The notes under the pieces are model-generated. The model had not been told where the DNA came from, did no database searches, and was given only the letters and a program-made list of their open reading frames with translations. From Thermococcus sp. (GTDB taxonomy: Archaea; Methanobacteriota_B; Thermococci; Thermococcales; Thermococcaceae): a stretch of 64,000 bases of DNA. The stretch is taken from positions 103,404 to 167,403 of the forward strand of contig NZ_WANV01000036.1 in the NCBI RefSeq assembly GCF_015521605.1, read 5' to 3'. The position numbers and the translations under genes were made by a program. Shown here one piece after another: positions 1-8,269 of the stretch. Position 1 is the first letter of the stretch; the number at the start of each line of letters is the position of its first letter.

Positions 1-119
1 CACTCAAGGGCTACTACAGCGTCCTCATGAGAATGCACACCGGAGACCTCAGGGACTACATACTCTGGTACCTCGGGCTCGGTGCTATAATACTCTTCGT
101 CCTCGTGGGGGGTGTGTGA
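1..119 (+). CDS. C-terminal end of a NuoL/Mrp-type antiporter-like subunit of the hydrogenase operon (partial)
   Basis: Only the last 38 codons are in the window, ending at the TGA at 117-119, directly before the ATG of the next gene. The residues read HTGDLRDYILWYLGLGAI and then a hydrophobic tail, which resembles the C-terminal helix of NuoL/ND5-like proton/sodium-translocating subunits (MbhI or HycC-like) of group 4 hydrogenases. The position directly before the NuoB-like gene agrees with this. The fragment is too short to say which paralogue it belongs to. Confidence 0.6.
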   Translation, partial: LKGYYSVLMRMHTGDLRDYILWYLGLGAIILFVLVGGV

Positions 120-566
120 ATGGGAAAGCTCACCAACTTTAAGCGCTCAATATGGGTCTTCCATGCCTCGGGAGGAAGCTGCAACGCGTGCGACATTGAG
201 ATAGTCGCCGTGCTTACTCCCCGATACGACGTGGAGCGCTTCGGAATCAAGCTCGTCGGAAGTCCCAGGCACGCGGACGTGCTCCTCGTTACCGGAGCCA
301 TTCCAAGGGACTTCGCGGACAAGCTCAGGCGCGTCTACGAGCAGATGCCCGACCCCAAAGCTGTCGTCGTTGTCGGGAACTGTGGGACCAGCGGCGGCGT
401 CTTCTACGACTCCTACAACATAGCGGGCCCGATAGACGAGATAATACCCGTGGACGTCTACGTTCCGGGCTGTCCACCGAGACCAGAGGCGATAATAGAC
501 GGCGTGGTTAAGGCCTGGCTCAAGATAGAGAAGCTGGAAAAAGAGCTGGAGGGGAAGAAGAAATGA
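120..566 (+). CDS. Group 4 [NiFe] hydrogenase small subunit, NuoB-like (MbhJ type)
   Basis: Encodes 148 residues of the NuoB/20 kDa family, the small electron-transfer subunit that carries the proximal [4Fe-4S] cluster of membrane-bound hydrogenases. The expected cysteines are visible: a CNACD motif near residue 21, an isolated Cys in the GNCGTSGG stretch, and the conserved VPGCPPRPEAI motif near residue 124. It starts one base after the previous stop and overlaps the next gene by four bases (ATGA), so it is translationally coupled. The closest remembered relatives are MbhJ proteins of Pyrococcus and Thermococcus. The paralogue (H2-evolving Mbh, formate- or CO-linked hydrogenase) cannot be fixed from this gene alone. 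Confidence 0.9.
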   Translation: MGKLTNFKRSIWVFHASGGSCNACDIEIVAVLTPRYDVERFGIKLVGSPRHADVLLVTGAIPRDFADKLRRVYEQMPDPKAVVVVGNCGTSGGVFYDSYNIAGPIDEIIPVDVYVPGCPPRPEAIIDGVVKAWLKIEKLEKELEGKKK

Positions 567-1126
567 AAGAGCCTGTAAGCGTGGAAGAGGTACTCAAGAA
601 GCTCCAGGAGACGCTGGGGGAGGCACTGCTCTCCCACGAGGTCAGGGAGTACACCAAGGGCGTTAAGAGGAAGAGAACGTACAGGGAGCTGTGGATCACC
701 ATAAAGCCCGACGCCTTCAGGAAGGCCGTCGAAGCCATATTTGCCCTAGACTATCCCCACCTTCACTTCATAGCCGGCGAAGACCAGGGCGGAGAAACCC
801 TCACCATGATATACTCCTTCGGGGTCTTCCACACGCACCCCTGGGGCGAACTGAGCATCACCATCAAGTTTGACCTCCCCAAGGACAACCTGGTTCTTCC
901 GACGATAACCGACCTCATGATGGGTGCCGAGACCAACGAGCGTGAGATCCGGGAGATGCTCGGCGTTGAGTTCGAGGGGCTGAAGAACAAGAGGCACCTC
1001 TTCCTGCCCGACGACTGGCCGGAGGGCAAGTACCCGTGGAGGCGGGACGAGTACGGCGTCGAGGACATGATCAAGCACACCCACCGGAGCGTGAACGAGA
1101 TAAGGAAGATGAGGGGTGAGGACTGA
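563..1126 (+). CDS. Group 4 [NiFe] hydrogenase NuoC-like subunit (MbhK type)
   Basis: A 187-residue protein of the NuoC/30 kDa family, which packs against the catalytic large subunit on the cytoplasmic arm. The family signature lies in the second half: PTITDLMMGAETNEREIREMLGV, then a downstream LPDDWPEGKYPWRRD stretch matching the NuoC C-terminal motif. The first 55 residues are a charged, helical extension, as in many archaeal group 4 enzymes. Both ends overlap neighbours (ATGA with the NuoB-like gene, TGATG with the large subunit gene), placing it inside one transcript. It has no metal-binding motif of its own. Confidence 0.88.
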   Translation: MKEPVSVEEVLKKLQETLGEALLSHEVREYTKGVKRKRTYRELWITIKPDAFRKAVEAIFALDYPHLHFIAGEDQGGETLTMIYSFGVFHTHPWGELSITIKFDLPKDNLVLPTITDLMMGAETNEREIREMLGVEFEGLKNKRHLFLPDDWPEGKYPWRRDEYGVEDMIKHTHRSVNEIRKMRGED

Positions 1127-2364
1127 TGGCCAAGACTCAGTATTACGTCCCCGTTGGACCCATTCACCCCGCACTGAAGGAGCCAATAAGGGTCGAGGCG
1201 AAGGTCGAGGGTGAGAAGATAGTCGAGGTCGACGTCAAGAGGGGCTTCGCCCACAGGGGAATAGAGTACATGGGCATGAAGAGGAACGCCATCCAGACGC
1301 TCTACCTCTCCGAGAGGATATGCGGAATCTGTTCGATATCGCACCCATACGCCTTCGTGGTTACCGCCGAGAAGGCCCTCGGGATAGAGGCGCCGCCCAG
1401 GGCCCAGTACATCAGGACGATAATAGGTGAGCTGGAGAGGATACACAGCCACATCCTGTGGCTCGGCGTCGTGGCGCACGAGATGGGCTTTGACTCCCTC
1501 CTCTTCTGGACGTGGAAGGGCAGGGAGAGGCTTCTCGACATACTGGAGCTCCTCACGGGCAACAGGATAAACTACTCCGTCTTCATGATAGGCGGTGTTA
1601 GAAGGGACATCAAGGAGAGCCACATAAAGGCCATCAAGGACATGATAAGCTACTACCGCACATTCAACCAGGAGATGAAGGACGTCTTCCTCTCCGATCC
1701 GGTTTACAAGGCTAGGACGAGGGGTGTCGCCCAGCTTTCCAAGAAGATGGCGCTCGAACTGAACGCCGTTGGGCCGGTTGCAAGGGCGGCAGGGGTAAGG
1801 ATGGACATCAGGCAGGACATACCCTACGACGCATACGCTGACATAGACGTCCGCGCGGTGGTTCCCCAGGACATCGTCGGCGAGGCCAGGGGGGACGCCT
1901 ACGACATCACCATGGTGAGGCTCTACGAGATAGACCAGAGCCTTGACATCATCGAATACTGCATAGACGAACTCCCCGAGGGCAAGCTCATGGCAATCCC
2001 GAACTACGTCGCCCTGCTCGCCAAGATAAGGAGAACCCAGGGCGAAGCCATAGGAGCGCACGAGGCACCGCGCGGTGAGGTCATACACTACCTCAAGTTC
2101 GACGGAAAGAGGGACGGGCCGGCGGTGTGGAAGGTCATAGCGCCGAGCTACAACAACATCAACACGTGGGCCCCGCTCCTCCTCGGGGCGGAGGTGGCGG
2201 ACATACCCATAGTAGTCGCCTACATCGACCCGTGCATGTGCTGTAACGACAGGATAGCCGTTGTGAGGGACGAGGACGGCAGGATAATCGACCCGGCGAC
2301 TCTCCACAGGAAGGCGGTCGAAAAAACAAGGAAGCTTAGGGAAGAGCTGGGGGTGAGAGAGTGA
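1126..2364 (+). CDS. Group 4 [NiFe] hydrogenase large (catalytic) subunit, NuoD-like (MbhL type)
   Basis: A 412-residue NuoD/hydrogenase large-subunit protein. Both nickel-binding CxxC motifs are present: ERICGICSISH near residue 64 and DPCMCCNDR near residue 366. It therefore should carry a NiFe site, unlike the Mbx/Mbs sulfur-reducing paralogue, which has lost part of this set. The N terminus has the usual GPIHPALKEP element. The C terminus ends about 45 residues after the second CxxC. Compared with P. furiosus MbhL as I remember it, the sequence differs around both motifs, so a formate hydrogenlyase or CO-linked paralogue is possible. The gene overlaps both neighbours. Confidence 0.92.
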   Translation: MAKTQYYVPVGPIHPALKEPIRVEAKVEGEKIVEVDVKRGFAHRGIEYMGMKRNAIQTLYLSERICGICSISHPYAFVVTAEKALGIEAPPRAQYIRTIIGELERIHSHILWLGVVAHEMGFDSLLFWTWKGRERLLDILELLTGNRINYSVFMIGGVRRDIKESHIKAIKDMISYYRTFNQEMKDVFLSDPVYKARTRGVAQLSKKMALELNAVGPVARAAGVRMDIRQDIPYDAYADIDVRAVVPQDIVGEARGDAYDITMVRLYEIDQSLDIIEYCIDELPEGKLMAIPNYVALLAKIRRTQGEAIGAHEAPRGEVIHYLKFDGKRDGPAVWKVIAPSYNNINTWAPLLLGAEVADIPIVVAYIDPCMCCNDRIAVVRDEDGRIIDPATLHRKAVEKTRKLREELGVRE

Positions 2365-3326
2365 ATTTCGAAACACTCGTCTACGCCTTCACCTTCCCAG
2401 TCCTTGGGGTCTTTCTCGGGCTGGTTTACAAGGGTATAGACAGACGCTTCTCGGCGAGGCTGACCTCCAGGATAGGCCCGCCGATAAGGCAGCCCTTCTG
2501 GGACGTCGGAAAGCTACTCCTCAAGGAAACCGTAGTTCCGGAGAACGCTGTGGCGTGGATATTCAACGCCATGCCGATAGTTTCCTTCGCGGCCTCAATG
2601 ACCCTGCTCCTCTACATACCCTTCGGAGTGCTCAAGGCCCCGCTGGAAGGCTACGGCGACTTAATCGTCATCCTGTACCTGCTCACGCTGCAGTCCCTGG
2701 CAATGGCCATAGGCGGCTTCGCATCGGGAAGCCCGTTCTCCTCGGTGGGTGCGCAGAGGGAAATGGTGCTCATGATGAGCTACGAGATGCCGCTGGCGAC
2801 GGTCATAGTGGGCTTCGCGCTCGTCTACAAGAGCTTCTCACTGACCACCATAGCGAGCACCCCGGTGTGGGGCGTCGCAGGTCCGCTCGCCGCCATGGGA
2901 GTGCTGCTGCTCCTGGTGGCGCTTCTGGCGGTCACACCCGCGGAGCTGGCGAAGTTGCCCTTCGACATAGCCGAGGCCGAGACGGAAATCTGTGAGGGAA
3001 TGCTCGCGGAGTACAGCGGGAGGAACCTGGCACTGTTCTACCTCTCCGACGCTGTCAGGGGTTTTGCCATGGCTGCCTTAGAAGTCGTGCTGTTCTTCCC
3101 GTTCACGCTGACGAGCATACTGAACCTAAGCCTCACAGGGACAGCATACTACGTCGTCGAGGCGCTGTGGTTCCTCTTCAAGGTGCTGGTGATATACCTG
3201 CTGGCCATAACGCTCGTCAGGACGTCCTTCGCCAGGTTCAGGATAGAGCAGGCATCCAGGGTGTTCTGGGTCTACGTCAACATAATCGCCCTCGTGGGAC
3301 TCGCGCTGGTATGGCTGGGGGTGTGA
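2361..3326 (+). CDS. Group 4 hydrogenase NuoH-like membrane subunit (MbhM type)
   Basis: A 321-residue membrane protein of the NuoH/ND1 family that connects the hydrogenase arm to the ion-translocating membrane module. About eight hydrophobic helices are visible. Conserved NuoH elements include the acidic stretch ELAKLPFDIAEAETEICEG near residue 195 and the early DRRFSARLTSRIGPP segment. The GTG start at 2361 overlaps the previous stop as GTGA and is preceded by a GGGGGTGA ribosome binding site formed inside the upstream gene. Gene order L-M-N matches the mbh operon, while mbx operons as I recall them place the M gene before J. Confidence 0.9.
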   Translation: MNFETLVYAFTFPVLGVFLGLVYKGIDRRFSARLTSRIGPPIRQPFWDVGKLLLKETVVPENAVAWIFNAMPIVSFAASMTLLLYIPFGVLKAPLEGYGDLIVILYLLTLQSLAMAIGGFASGSPFSSVGAQREMVLMMSYEMPLATVIVGFALVYKSFSLTTIASTPVWGVAGPLAAMGVLLLLVALLAVTPAELAKLPFDIAEAETEICEGMLAEYSGRNLALFYLSDAVRGFAMAALEVVLFFPFTLTSILNLSLTGTAYYVVEALWFLFKVLVIYLLAITLVRTSFARFRIEQASRVFWVYVNIIALVGLALVWLGV

Positions 3327-3329
3327 AGC

Positions 3330-3821
3330 ATGGTTAACAAGATGATGTTCGTCCTCCTAAAGCAATTCGTCAAAAAACCAGCCACAAACCCGTTCCCGGT
3401 CAAGCACGCCCCGGCGAACGTAACGGAGCTGATAGAAAAAGTTCAGAAGGGTGAGGTCCAGATAAACCCGCCGGTTCCGGTTCCCGAGGACTTCAGGGGC
3501 AAGCTGGTCTACACTCCCGAGAGGTGCATCGGCTGCAGGCTGTGCATAATGGTCTGCCCCGCCAACGCCATGGAGTGGGTTCCGGAGCTCAAGAAGATAA
3601 GGCACTACGTCAGCAGGTGCATGTTCTGCGCCCTCTGCGTCGATGTCTGTCCCGGCAAGAAGTTCCCGGGAGAGAAGAAAGCGGTGAAGGCGCTCAGGAT
3701 GAGCGAGGAGTTCCTGCTGGCGGACTACGACAAGTACAGCGACAACCTCATCGAGGAGCCGCCCGAGGCCAAGGAGCTCTTCAAAAAAGAAGTGAAGGAG
3801 GCAGTGGAGTCCGAAGGCTAG
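3330..3821 (+). CDS. Group 4 hydrogenase NuoI-like ferredoxin subunit with two [4Fe-4S] motifs (MbhN type)
   Basis: A 163-residue polyferredoxin subunit with two classical CxxCxxCxxxCP motifs: CIGCRLCIMVCP near residue 66 and CMFCALCVDVCP near residue 95. These clusters pass electrons from ferredoxin to the small subunit. It is the last gene of the operon: the stop at 3821 lies seven bases from the end of a convergent gene on the other strand. No Mrp antiporter genes follow, which differs from formate- and CO-linked clusters as I recall them, where antiporter genes can follow the hydrogenase. Confidence 0.9.
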   Translation: MVNKMMFVLLKQFVKKPATNPFPVKHAPANVTELIEKVQKGEVQINPPVPVPEDFRGKLVYTPERCIGCRLCIMVCPANAMEWVPELKKIRHYVSRCMFCALCVDVCPGKKFPGEKKAVKALRMSEEFLLADYDKYSDNLIEEPPEAKELFKKEVKEAVESEG

Positions 3822-3827
3822 CGTGAG

Positions 3828-4337
3828 CTAAGCCTTCACACCCTCTTTTATTCCATTGTGGTACCTGTAATCCCTGATGAGGGATTCTACCGCCCTTTCG
3901 TGGAGCCTCTCGGTAGAGCCCAGGTACCGGAACACCGCCTTCATAATTTCGTCGTCGGCCTTTTCGGCCAGAATGGAGTATATCCTCTCCGAGACCTCCT
4001 CAAGCTCAAGCGCACATTTGAGAACCGCGAACACGTCGTTTTCGCTCTCAAGTTCCCTTATGTCGGAGAGCTCCTCCAGGGAGGGCCCACTAACGGTGGG
4101 GATATCTTCCTCAAAGTTCCGGGTGTAAAGGTTCCTGAGCTTTCTTTCGTGCCGCCTCGCCTCCTGAGAGAGGAGCTTGAACATGTCGCAGACGGCACCC
4201 TCAATTTCCATGCCCTTCGCCTTCTCGGACAGCTTTTCGTAAAGAAGGGCCTTGTCCCCTTCAAGGGATATCCAGTAGGCGAGAAGCTCCCTCAGGGGAA
4301 GCTCCTCCAGGAGAGAGACGCCCTCAAGATCAACCAT
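3828..4337 (-). CDS. Ferritin-like/rubrerythrin-family protein
   Basis: Encodes 169 residues when started at the ATG at 4337, which follows a GGTGAG ribosome binding site; an upstream in-frame start would lie in the promoter. The protein is almost entirely helical, with regularly spaced acidic residues and His in two repeats (ALLYEKLSEKAKGM, ARRHERKLRNLY and, later, SERIYSILAEKA, STERLHERAVESL), the pattern of a four-helix ferritin-like fold that binds a di-iron site. There is no rubredoxin domain. It is a paralogue of the next gene. A role in oxidative stress or iron handling is inferred from the fold only. It is convergent with the hydrogenase operon. Confidence 0.65.
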   Translation of the reverse strand: MVDLEGVSLLEELPLRELLAYWISLEGDKALLYEKLSEKAKGMEIEGAVCDMFKLLSQEARRHERKLRNLYTRNFEEDIPTVSGPSLEELSDIRELESENDVFAVLKCALELEEVSERIYSILAEKADDEIMKAVFRYLGSTERLHERAVESLIRDYRYHNGIKEGVKA

Positions 4338-4478
4338 CCCACTCACCCCAATCCAATGTACGCGGGGGGTTTTATACGGGCTTTGGCACAACCGTCTATA
4401 AAAGGCGTTTGAAATAATTGGCTGCCCCTTAAAGGATATCTCAAAAATGGAAGGACTTTTGAATCGGATTTCGGAGTT

Positions 4479-4973
4479 TCAGACTTTTTCCTTTACCAAC
4501 TCATTGTATCTCTGGCGGAGCAGTTCGTAGTGACTCCACTCAACATCGGCAAGCTTCCGGTAGAGCCCCCTCAGCTCGGGGTCGTCAACCCTCTCGGACA
4601 GAAGCCTGTAGGACTCATGGGCTATCAGCTCGCTCTCCATGGCGGCTCGGATGACCTCAGGGAGCTGGTCAGCCCGTTCAAGCCTATCGAGAACCGGAAG
4701 AACCTCAATGGGTGGAAGGTCGCTCCCTGGAACCTCGCCATAGGCCTCCCTGAAGCTCATCTCAAGCTCGGACGCATGGTTCAGGGAATCCTCCGCCAGC
4801 TTTTCAAATGTCTTCACCAGCTCCCCGCCCAGTCCGAGGTTTCTCGCCCGTATGGCGAGCTCGCGGTAGAATTCGGCCTCCTTTTTCTCGCCCTCTATCC
4901 AGTAGGCCAGGGCCTCCCTGTAGTTCAGCCTTGAGAGGAACTCAACTATCTCATCGACCTCGTACATTTCCAT
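4479..4973 (-). CDS. Ferritin-like/rubrerythrin-family protein, paralogue of the 3828-4337 gene
   Basis: A 164-residue all-helical protein with the same layout as its downstream neighbour: LNYREALAYWIEGEKKEAEFYRELA at the start, a Glu/His pair in the second helix (DSLNHASELEMSF), then ESELIAHESYRLLSERV and DVEWSHYELLRQRY. The repeated E-x6-Y-x2 and E-x2-H spacing is typical of ferritin-like di-iron proteins. The pair probably arose by tandem duplication, since the ALAYWI core is shared. A 140-base gap separates the two genes, so the downstream one may have its own promoter. Confidence 0.68.
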   Translation of the reverse strand: MEMYEVDEIVEFLSRLNYREALAYWIEGEKKEAEFYRELAIRARNLGLGGELVKTFEKLAEDSLNHASELEMSFREAYGEVPGSDLPPIEVLPVLDRLERADQLPEVIRAAMESELIAHESYRLLSERVDDPELRGLYRKLADVEWSHYELLRQRYNELVKEKV

Positions 4974-5013
4974 CGGACAGCGATAGGGCGCCTCCCCTAA
5001 ATAAGCTTTAGGT

Positions 5014-5193
5014 TCATCTAACGAGCCATATCGTCAGGAACATGAGGATGTAGGCGATTATGCTTATGACCACGTGAACCTTTATCCACGCGTCCCTGCG
5101 CTTGGAGATAAAGATAAATGCCCCGCTCAGCATGGCGAGGCTCATGAAGGCAAAGCTCAGGTAGCCAAGGGTGTAGTGGTCGAAGCTAACCAT
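5014..5193 (-). CDS. Small membrane protein, two helices
   Basis: A 59-residue protein starting at MVSFDHYTLGYL; a longer in-frame reading upstream runs through the end of the SagB-type gene and is rejected because GGTGGGTG precedes the ATG at 5193. Two hydrophobic segments (about residues 8-27 and 38-57) are separated by a KRRDAWIK loop, so it should be an integral membrane hairpin. It overlaps the upstream gene by eight bases, implying co-translation with the nitroreductase-like protein. The His residues in the second helix could bind a cofactor, but no family is recognised. Confidence 0.6.
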   Translation of the reverse strand: MVSFDHYTLGYLSFAFMSLAMLSGAFIFISKRRDAWIKVHVVISIIAYILMFLTIWLVR

Positions 5194-5896
5194 TTGGAAC
5201 ACCCACCGGGAAGATGTACAGGGGAGCGCCGTCGGTGCCCAGTATCTCCGCAACGTCCTCGTCATAGAAGGCACCAACTGCGACGGTTCCGAGGTTCAGG
5301 GCGGTCGCTTGGAGGTAGATGTTCTGGCCTATATGTCCCGCCTCCATGTGCACGTACCTTATCCCGCGCTCCCCGTACCGGGAGGTCGTTCTTCCGTAGA
5401 ATGCCACGAGGACTATACTGAGGGGCGCGTCCCCGACCCACCGCTGGTCGAGGGCCGCGCTCTGGAGGGCTTTCCTATAATCCCCCGCCTTCACCAACAC
5501 AAGGGTGTGGTTGAAGGGGTCGTAGCGATACACTCCCGGGGCAAGGGCTTCGACGTTTCCGGCCACCACGTAGACCTCGAAGGGATACGTCGCCCCCGCG
5601 CTGGGCGAGGCTCGAAACCGGGTTCGCCGGGCCGTTATCCCCTGCGCCGCCCAGAGGAGCTGGGAGAGCTGGTTTAGGGTTATGGGTTCGTCCCTGTAGG
5701 AGCGTATGCTCCTCCGCCTCGCTATCGCTTCCTCGACGCTGACGTCCGAGTCCAGCCTCGGCTCGGGCAGGGCTATGACCTCGCCCGAGAGGGTCTCACC
5801 CACCCCTCTCCAGAGGAGGTATGGCTTGAGGACGAGAAGGAGAGACGATGCCACCACCAGGGCCACCACTATGTACGAAACATGCCTGAAGTTCAT
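5186..5896 (-). CDS. SagB/ThcOx-type nitroreductase-fold dehydrogenase, membrane anchored
   Basis: A 236-residue protein with an N-terminal hydrophobic helix (about residues 7-27) followed by a nitroreductase-like domain. Family marks are RRRSIRSYRDEPITLNQLSQLLWAAQGIT, SPSAGATYPFEVYVV and the late HMEAGHIGQNIYLQATAL segment, as in SagB/ThcOx FMN-dependent oxidoreductases. Such domains oxidise azoline rings in peptide natural products, but stand-alone archaeal versions have no proven substrate. No YcaO or precursor peptide gene is adjacent, so peptide modification is not supported here. The anchor suggests action at the membrane, perhaps with the small overlapping membrane protein downstream. 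Confidence 0.82.
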   Translation of the reverse strand: MNFRHVSYIVVALVVASSLLLVLKPYLLWRGVGETLSGEVIALPEPRLDSDVSVEEAIARRRSIRSYRDEPITLNQLSQLLWAAQGITARRTRFRASPSAGATYPFEVYVVAGNVEALAPGVYRYDPFNHTLVLVKAGDYRKALQSAALDQRWVGDAPLSIVLVAFYGRTTSRYGERGIRYVHMEAGHIGQNIYLQATALNLGTVAVGAFYDEDVAEILGTDGAPLYIFPVGVPNG

Positions 5897-5928
5897 ACTT
5901 ATGAATTGGGCCTCATACTATTTAGGCT

Positions 5929-6414
5929 TCACCCCTTCACCTCAAAGCGAAGCAGCTCGCCCCTCCCCACCAGTCCGATCCCGGCCTTTTTCCCCAGCAC
6001 CTCGACGGCGACGGTGTAGTCCGGGTCGCTAAGGTTGACCTTTAGGCCGAAGGCTTCCACTATAAGCGAACCCAGCTTTACTTCAAGCTCCCTCTGGGAC
6101 AGCCCCCTGTTCCCTCTGACCTTGGCGCGTACCGCGAAGGTGCCGTCTATCTTTCTCGCCACTTCAAGGACTGCCCTTTCAATCTCCTCCCTCCTGGCCG
6201 GGACGACGAGGTCGAGGGGGACAACACGCTGTATCGCCTGGGTCTCGAAGTTCCTCAGCCGGTCTATGGCTTCCCCCCTTGACAGGGGCGTCTCGGCCAG
6301 AAGGACTCCCCTCCAGTCGGTACCCCTGACCCTGACCCTCTCCAGCGCCCATTCCAGTTCGAGTATGGCGTCGCCCTCACGTCCCTGTGGAGTCGTAACG
6401 AGAAGAATCGTCAT
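5929..6414 (-). CDS. THUMP domain protein
   Basis: A 161-residue protein with a THUMP-type domain in its second half (FAVRAKVRGNRGLSQRELEVKLGSLI, then LSDPDYTVAVEVLGKKAGIGLV), the fold used by tRNA-modifying enzymes to bind the acceptor end of tRNA. No methyltransferase, deaminase or thiouridylase domain is present, so it resembles the stand-alone THUMP proteins (Tan1-like) that assist tRNA acetylation. The start follows GGTGAGCGGAG. It is divergent from the AAA+ ATPase gene, and the two share the 60-base promoter region. Confidence 0.75.
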   Translation of the reverse strand: MTILLVTTPQGREGDAILELEWALERVRVRGTDWRGVLLAETPLSRGEAIDRLRNFETQAIQRVVPLDLVVPARREEIERAVLEVARKIDGTFAVRAKVRGNRGLSQRELEVKLGSLIVEAFGLKVNLSDPDYTVAVEVLGKKAGIGLVGRGELLRFEVKG

Positions 6415-6431
6415 CTCCGCTCACCGATGGA

Positions 6432-6445
6432 CAACTTTTTATATT
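6432..6445 (+). promoter_or_regulatory. Promoter (TATA box) of the AAA+ ATPase gene
   Basis: A TTTTTATATT box lies at 6436-6445, about 31 bases before the ATG at 6476, with a GGTGAG ribosome binding site at 6465-6470. Transcription should start around 6465-6470, giving a very short leader. Confidence 0.55.
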
Positions 6446-6475
6446 TCGCGTTCCTAAACTATGCGGTGAGTTAAA

Positions 6476-7684
6476 ATGGAAGCCGGCGGCCTTAAGCTTT
6501 ATCCCTACCAGTCATACGAAGTTTACGGCCTTTCTCGAAACCCCTTTGAGCAGCTTGCGAGTGAGGGGATAACCGACGTCGAGAGCATTCACGTCTATCA
6601 GGAGGTAGACATGCGCCTCCAGATGATAATCTCCGAGGTCATCGGAAACAAGAGCTCCATAGCCCTCAGCATCGTTGGCCCCCTCGGGATGGGCAAGACC
6701 CAGAGGCTCAAGACCATAGCCAAGGCCATAGAGGAGAACCGGGGAAAGGCCATATACGTCAAGGTCGATACGAACGACATCCTCAAGCTCACGCGCGACA
6801 TCTTCTACGCCCTCAAACCCCCGAGGAGCAGGACCAACATATTCCTCGAAAACCTCTCAAGGAAGCTCGGCTTCATAGACAGGCTTGAGAAGATGCTGAG
6901 CAACCGGGACGAGTACAAGAGCAGGGACATAGCCGAACTCCTGACCGAACAGATGGGAAAATACCCCTACTGCGCCCTGCTCCTGGATGAGCTGGAGAAC
7001 ATGCAGACCGCGAGCGAGAGGGAGAAGATACAGTTCTTCGAGATGCTCAGGCACTTCATCAGCAACATGCCCCAGGGCTGTATCGTTGCCTTCGCCTGTG
7101 TACCTGAAGCCTACGAGGAGTACTCCAAGATCTTCCCTGCCTTCTTCATGCGCCTCCACTACGAGTTCAAGCTCAGACCGATGAGCATAGACGAGGCCTA
7201 CGAGCTGGTGAAAAAGAGACTCAACAGGGTACGGATAAGGGACACCGACGACCCGCTCTATCCCTTCACCGAGGAGGCCGTTAAGCTCATCCATGAACTC
7301 GGGAAGGGCAACCCCAGGCAGATTTTGAGGCTCCTCCACTACGTGCTCAGCGAAGCTGCGAAGCACAAGTTTGACCCGATAGACGACTACGTTGTCACGA
7401 CAATCCTTGAGGAGCCGAAGAGCCTTGAGGAGTACCTCACGAGGATTCCGAAGGAGTACAAGGATCTGGTGGAGGCAATAGTCCACGAGTTCAACGGCGG
7501 GCCGGTGAGCTACATCCAGATAGCCAAGATCGTCAAGAGGCCAGGAATACAGGTCTACGACCAGCTCAACGAGCTCATAAGGCTCGGCTTCCTGGTCGGA
7601 GACCCCAAGGGCAACTACAAAGTCCCCGAGTACGTGAGGAAGTTCCTTGAGGAGGGCGAGGAGACGGAAGAGGTCGAAGAGTGA
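6476..7684 (+). CDS. AAA+ ATPase with C-terminal winged helix (Orc/Cdc6-like fold), function unknown
   Basis: A 402-residue P-loop protein. Walker A is GPLGMGKTQ near residue 67; Walker B is CALLLDELENM near residue 165; a GNPRQILRLL segment near residue 282 resembles sensor 2 of Orc/ExeA-type AAA+ proteins. The C-terminal third (YIQIAKIVKRPGIQVYDQLNELIRLGFLV) is a winged helix likely to bind DNA. It differs clearly from the real Cdc6 gene at 55.0-56.3 kb. Families of this shape include transposition and partition ATPases, but no transposase is adjacent, so a housekeeping role is as likely. Confidence 0.72.
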   Translation: MEAGGLKLYPYQSYEVYGLSRNPFEQLASEGITDVESIHVYQEVDMRLQMIISEVIGNKSSIALSIVGPLGMGKTQRLKTIAKAIEENRGKAIYVKVDTNDILKLTRDIFYALKPPRSRTNIFLENLSRKLGFIDRLEKMLSNRDEYKSRDIAELLTEQMGKYPYCALLLDELENMQTASEREKIQFFEMLRHFISNMPQGCIVAFACVPEAYEEYSKIFPAFFMRLHYEFKLRPMSIDEAYELVKKRLNRVRIRDTDDPLYPFTEEAVKLIHELGKGNPRQILRLLHYVLSEAAKHKFDPIDDYVVTTILEEPKSLEEYLTRIPKEYKDLVEAIVHEFNGGPVSYIQIAKIVKRPGIQVYDQLNELIRLGFLVGDPKGNYKVPEYVRKFLEEGEETEEVEE

Positions 7685-7690
7685 TAGTCC

Positions 7691-8224
7691 ATGCCGAACT
7701 ACGACGCCCACCTCCTGAGCGGCATAGTTTCATACCCGCTCACCGTTTTTCTCGCCTTCATGCTCAGGGATTACGCGGGAGTCCCCTTTGTCCTCAGCAC
7801 GGCCGCAATGGTGATAGGCTACGCACTATACGTCCTGGGGGCCGATCTGCCGGACATGGACCACCCCAACGCGCTGATACACAGGGGGACGAAGCCCATA
7901 GTGGCCGTGGCAGTTGGGAGCGCGGTATTCGTGCAGAGCCTCGGCTCCATAAACCTTGGGGGCGAACCGCTCAACGTTGCCGCCGCGTGGGGAATCGGGG
8001 CGCTGGCCGGACTCATAGCCTGGTACGGCTTCACAGCGGTAATGCCCAGGCACAGGGGGATAGTGCACTCCCTCCTCTTCGCGGCCATATATGGGGTTCT
8101 GGGTTACGCCCTCGTGAACTTCGGCCTGGGTATGACGACGGGCGAGGGACTCTACGTCGGCTTCGTAGCGTTCAGCGGCTACACCCTACACCTCGTCCTC
8201 GACAGGGAGATTTCCCTCCTTTAG
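7691..8224 (+). CDS. YdjM-like membrane-bound metal-dependent hydrolase family protein
   Basis: A 177-residue membrane protein. The opening MPNYDAHLLSG, the DLPDMDHPNA motif near residue 53 and the MPRHRGIVHSLLFA motif near residue 117 are the hallmarks of the YdjM/DUF457 family of membrane-bound, probably metal-dependent hydrolases: the His and Asp residues sit at helix ends where they could bind a metal. Four to five hydrophobic helices are visible. It begins seven bases after the ATPase stop, so the two genes are probably cotranscribed. The substrate is unknown. Confidence 0.75.
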   Translation: MPNYDAHLLSGIVSYPLTVFLAFMLRDYAGVPFVLSTAAMVIGYALYVLGADLPDMDHPNALIHRGTKPIVAVAVGSAVFVQSLGSINLGGEPLNVAAAWGIGALAGLIAWYGFTAVMPRHRGIVHSLLFAAIYGVLGYALVNFGLGMTTGEGLYVGFVAFSGYTLHLVLDREISLL

Positions 8225-8269
8225 CTGACACCTTTTTGTCCGGGATTGACACATGATTGTCCCGCAATG

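Noticed and set aside
763..2376. Open frame of 537 codons on the minus strand through the hydrogenase genes
   Set aside because: It is a shadow of the high-GC coding strand; the plus-strand frames have clear hydrogenase motifs and coupled starts.
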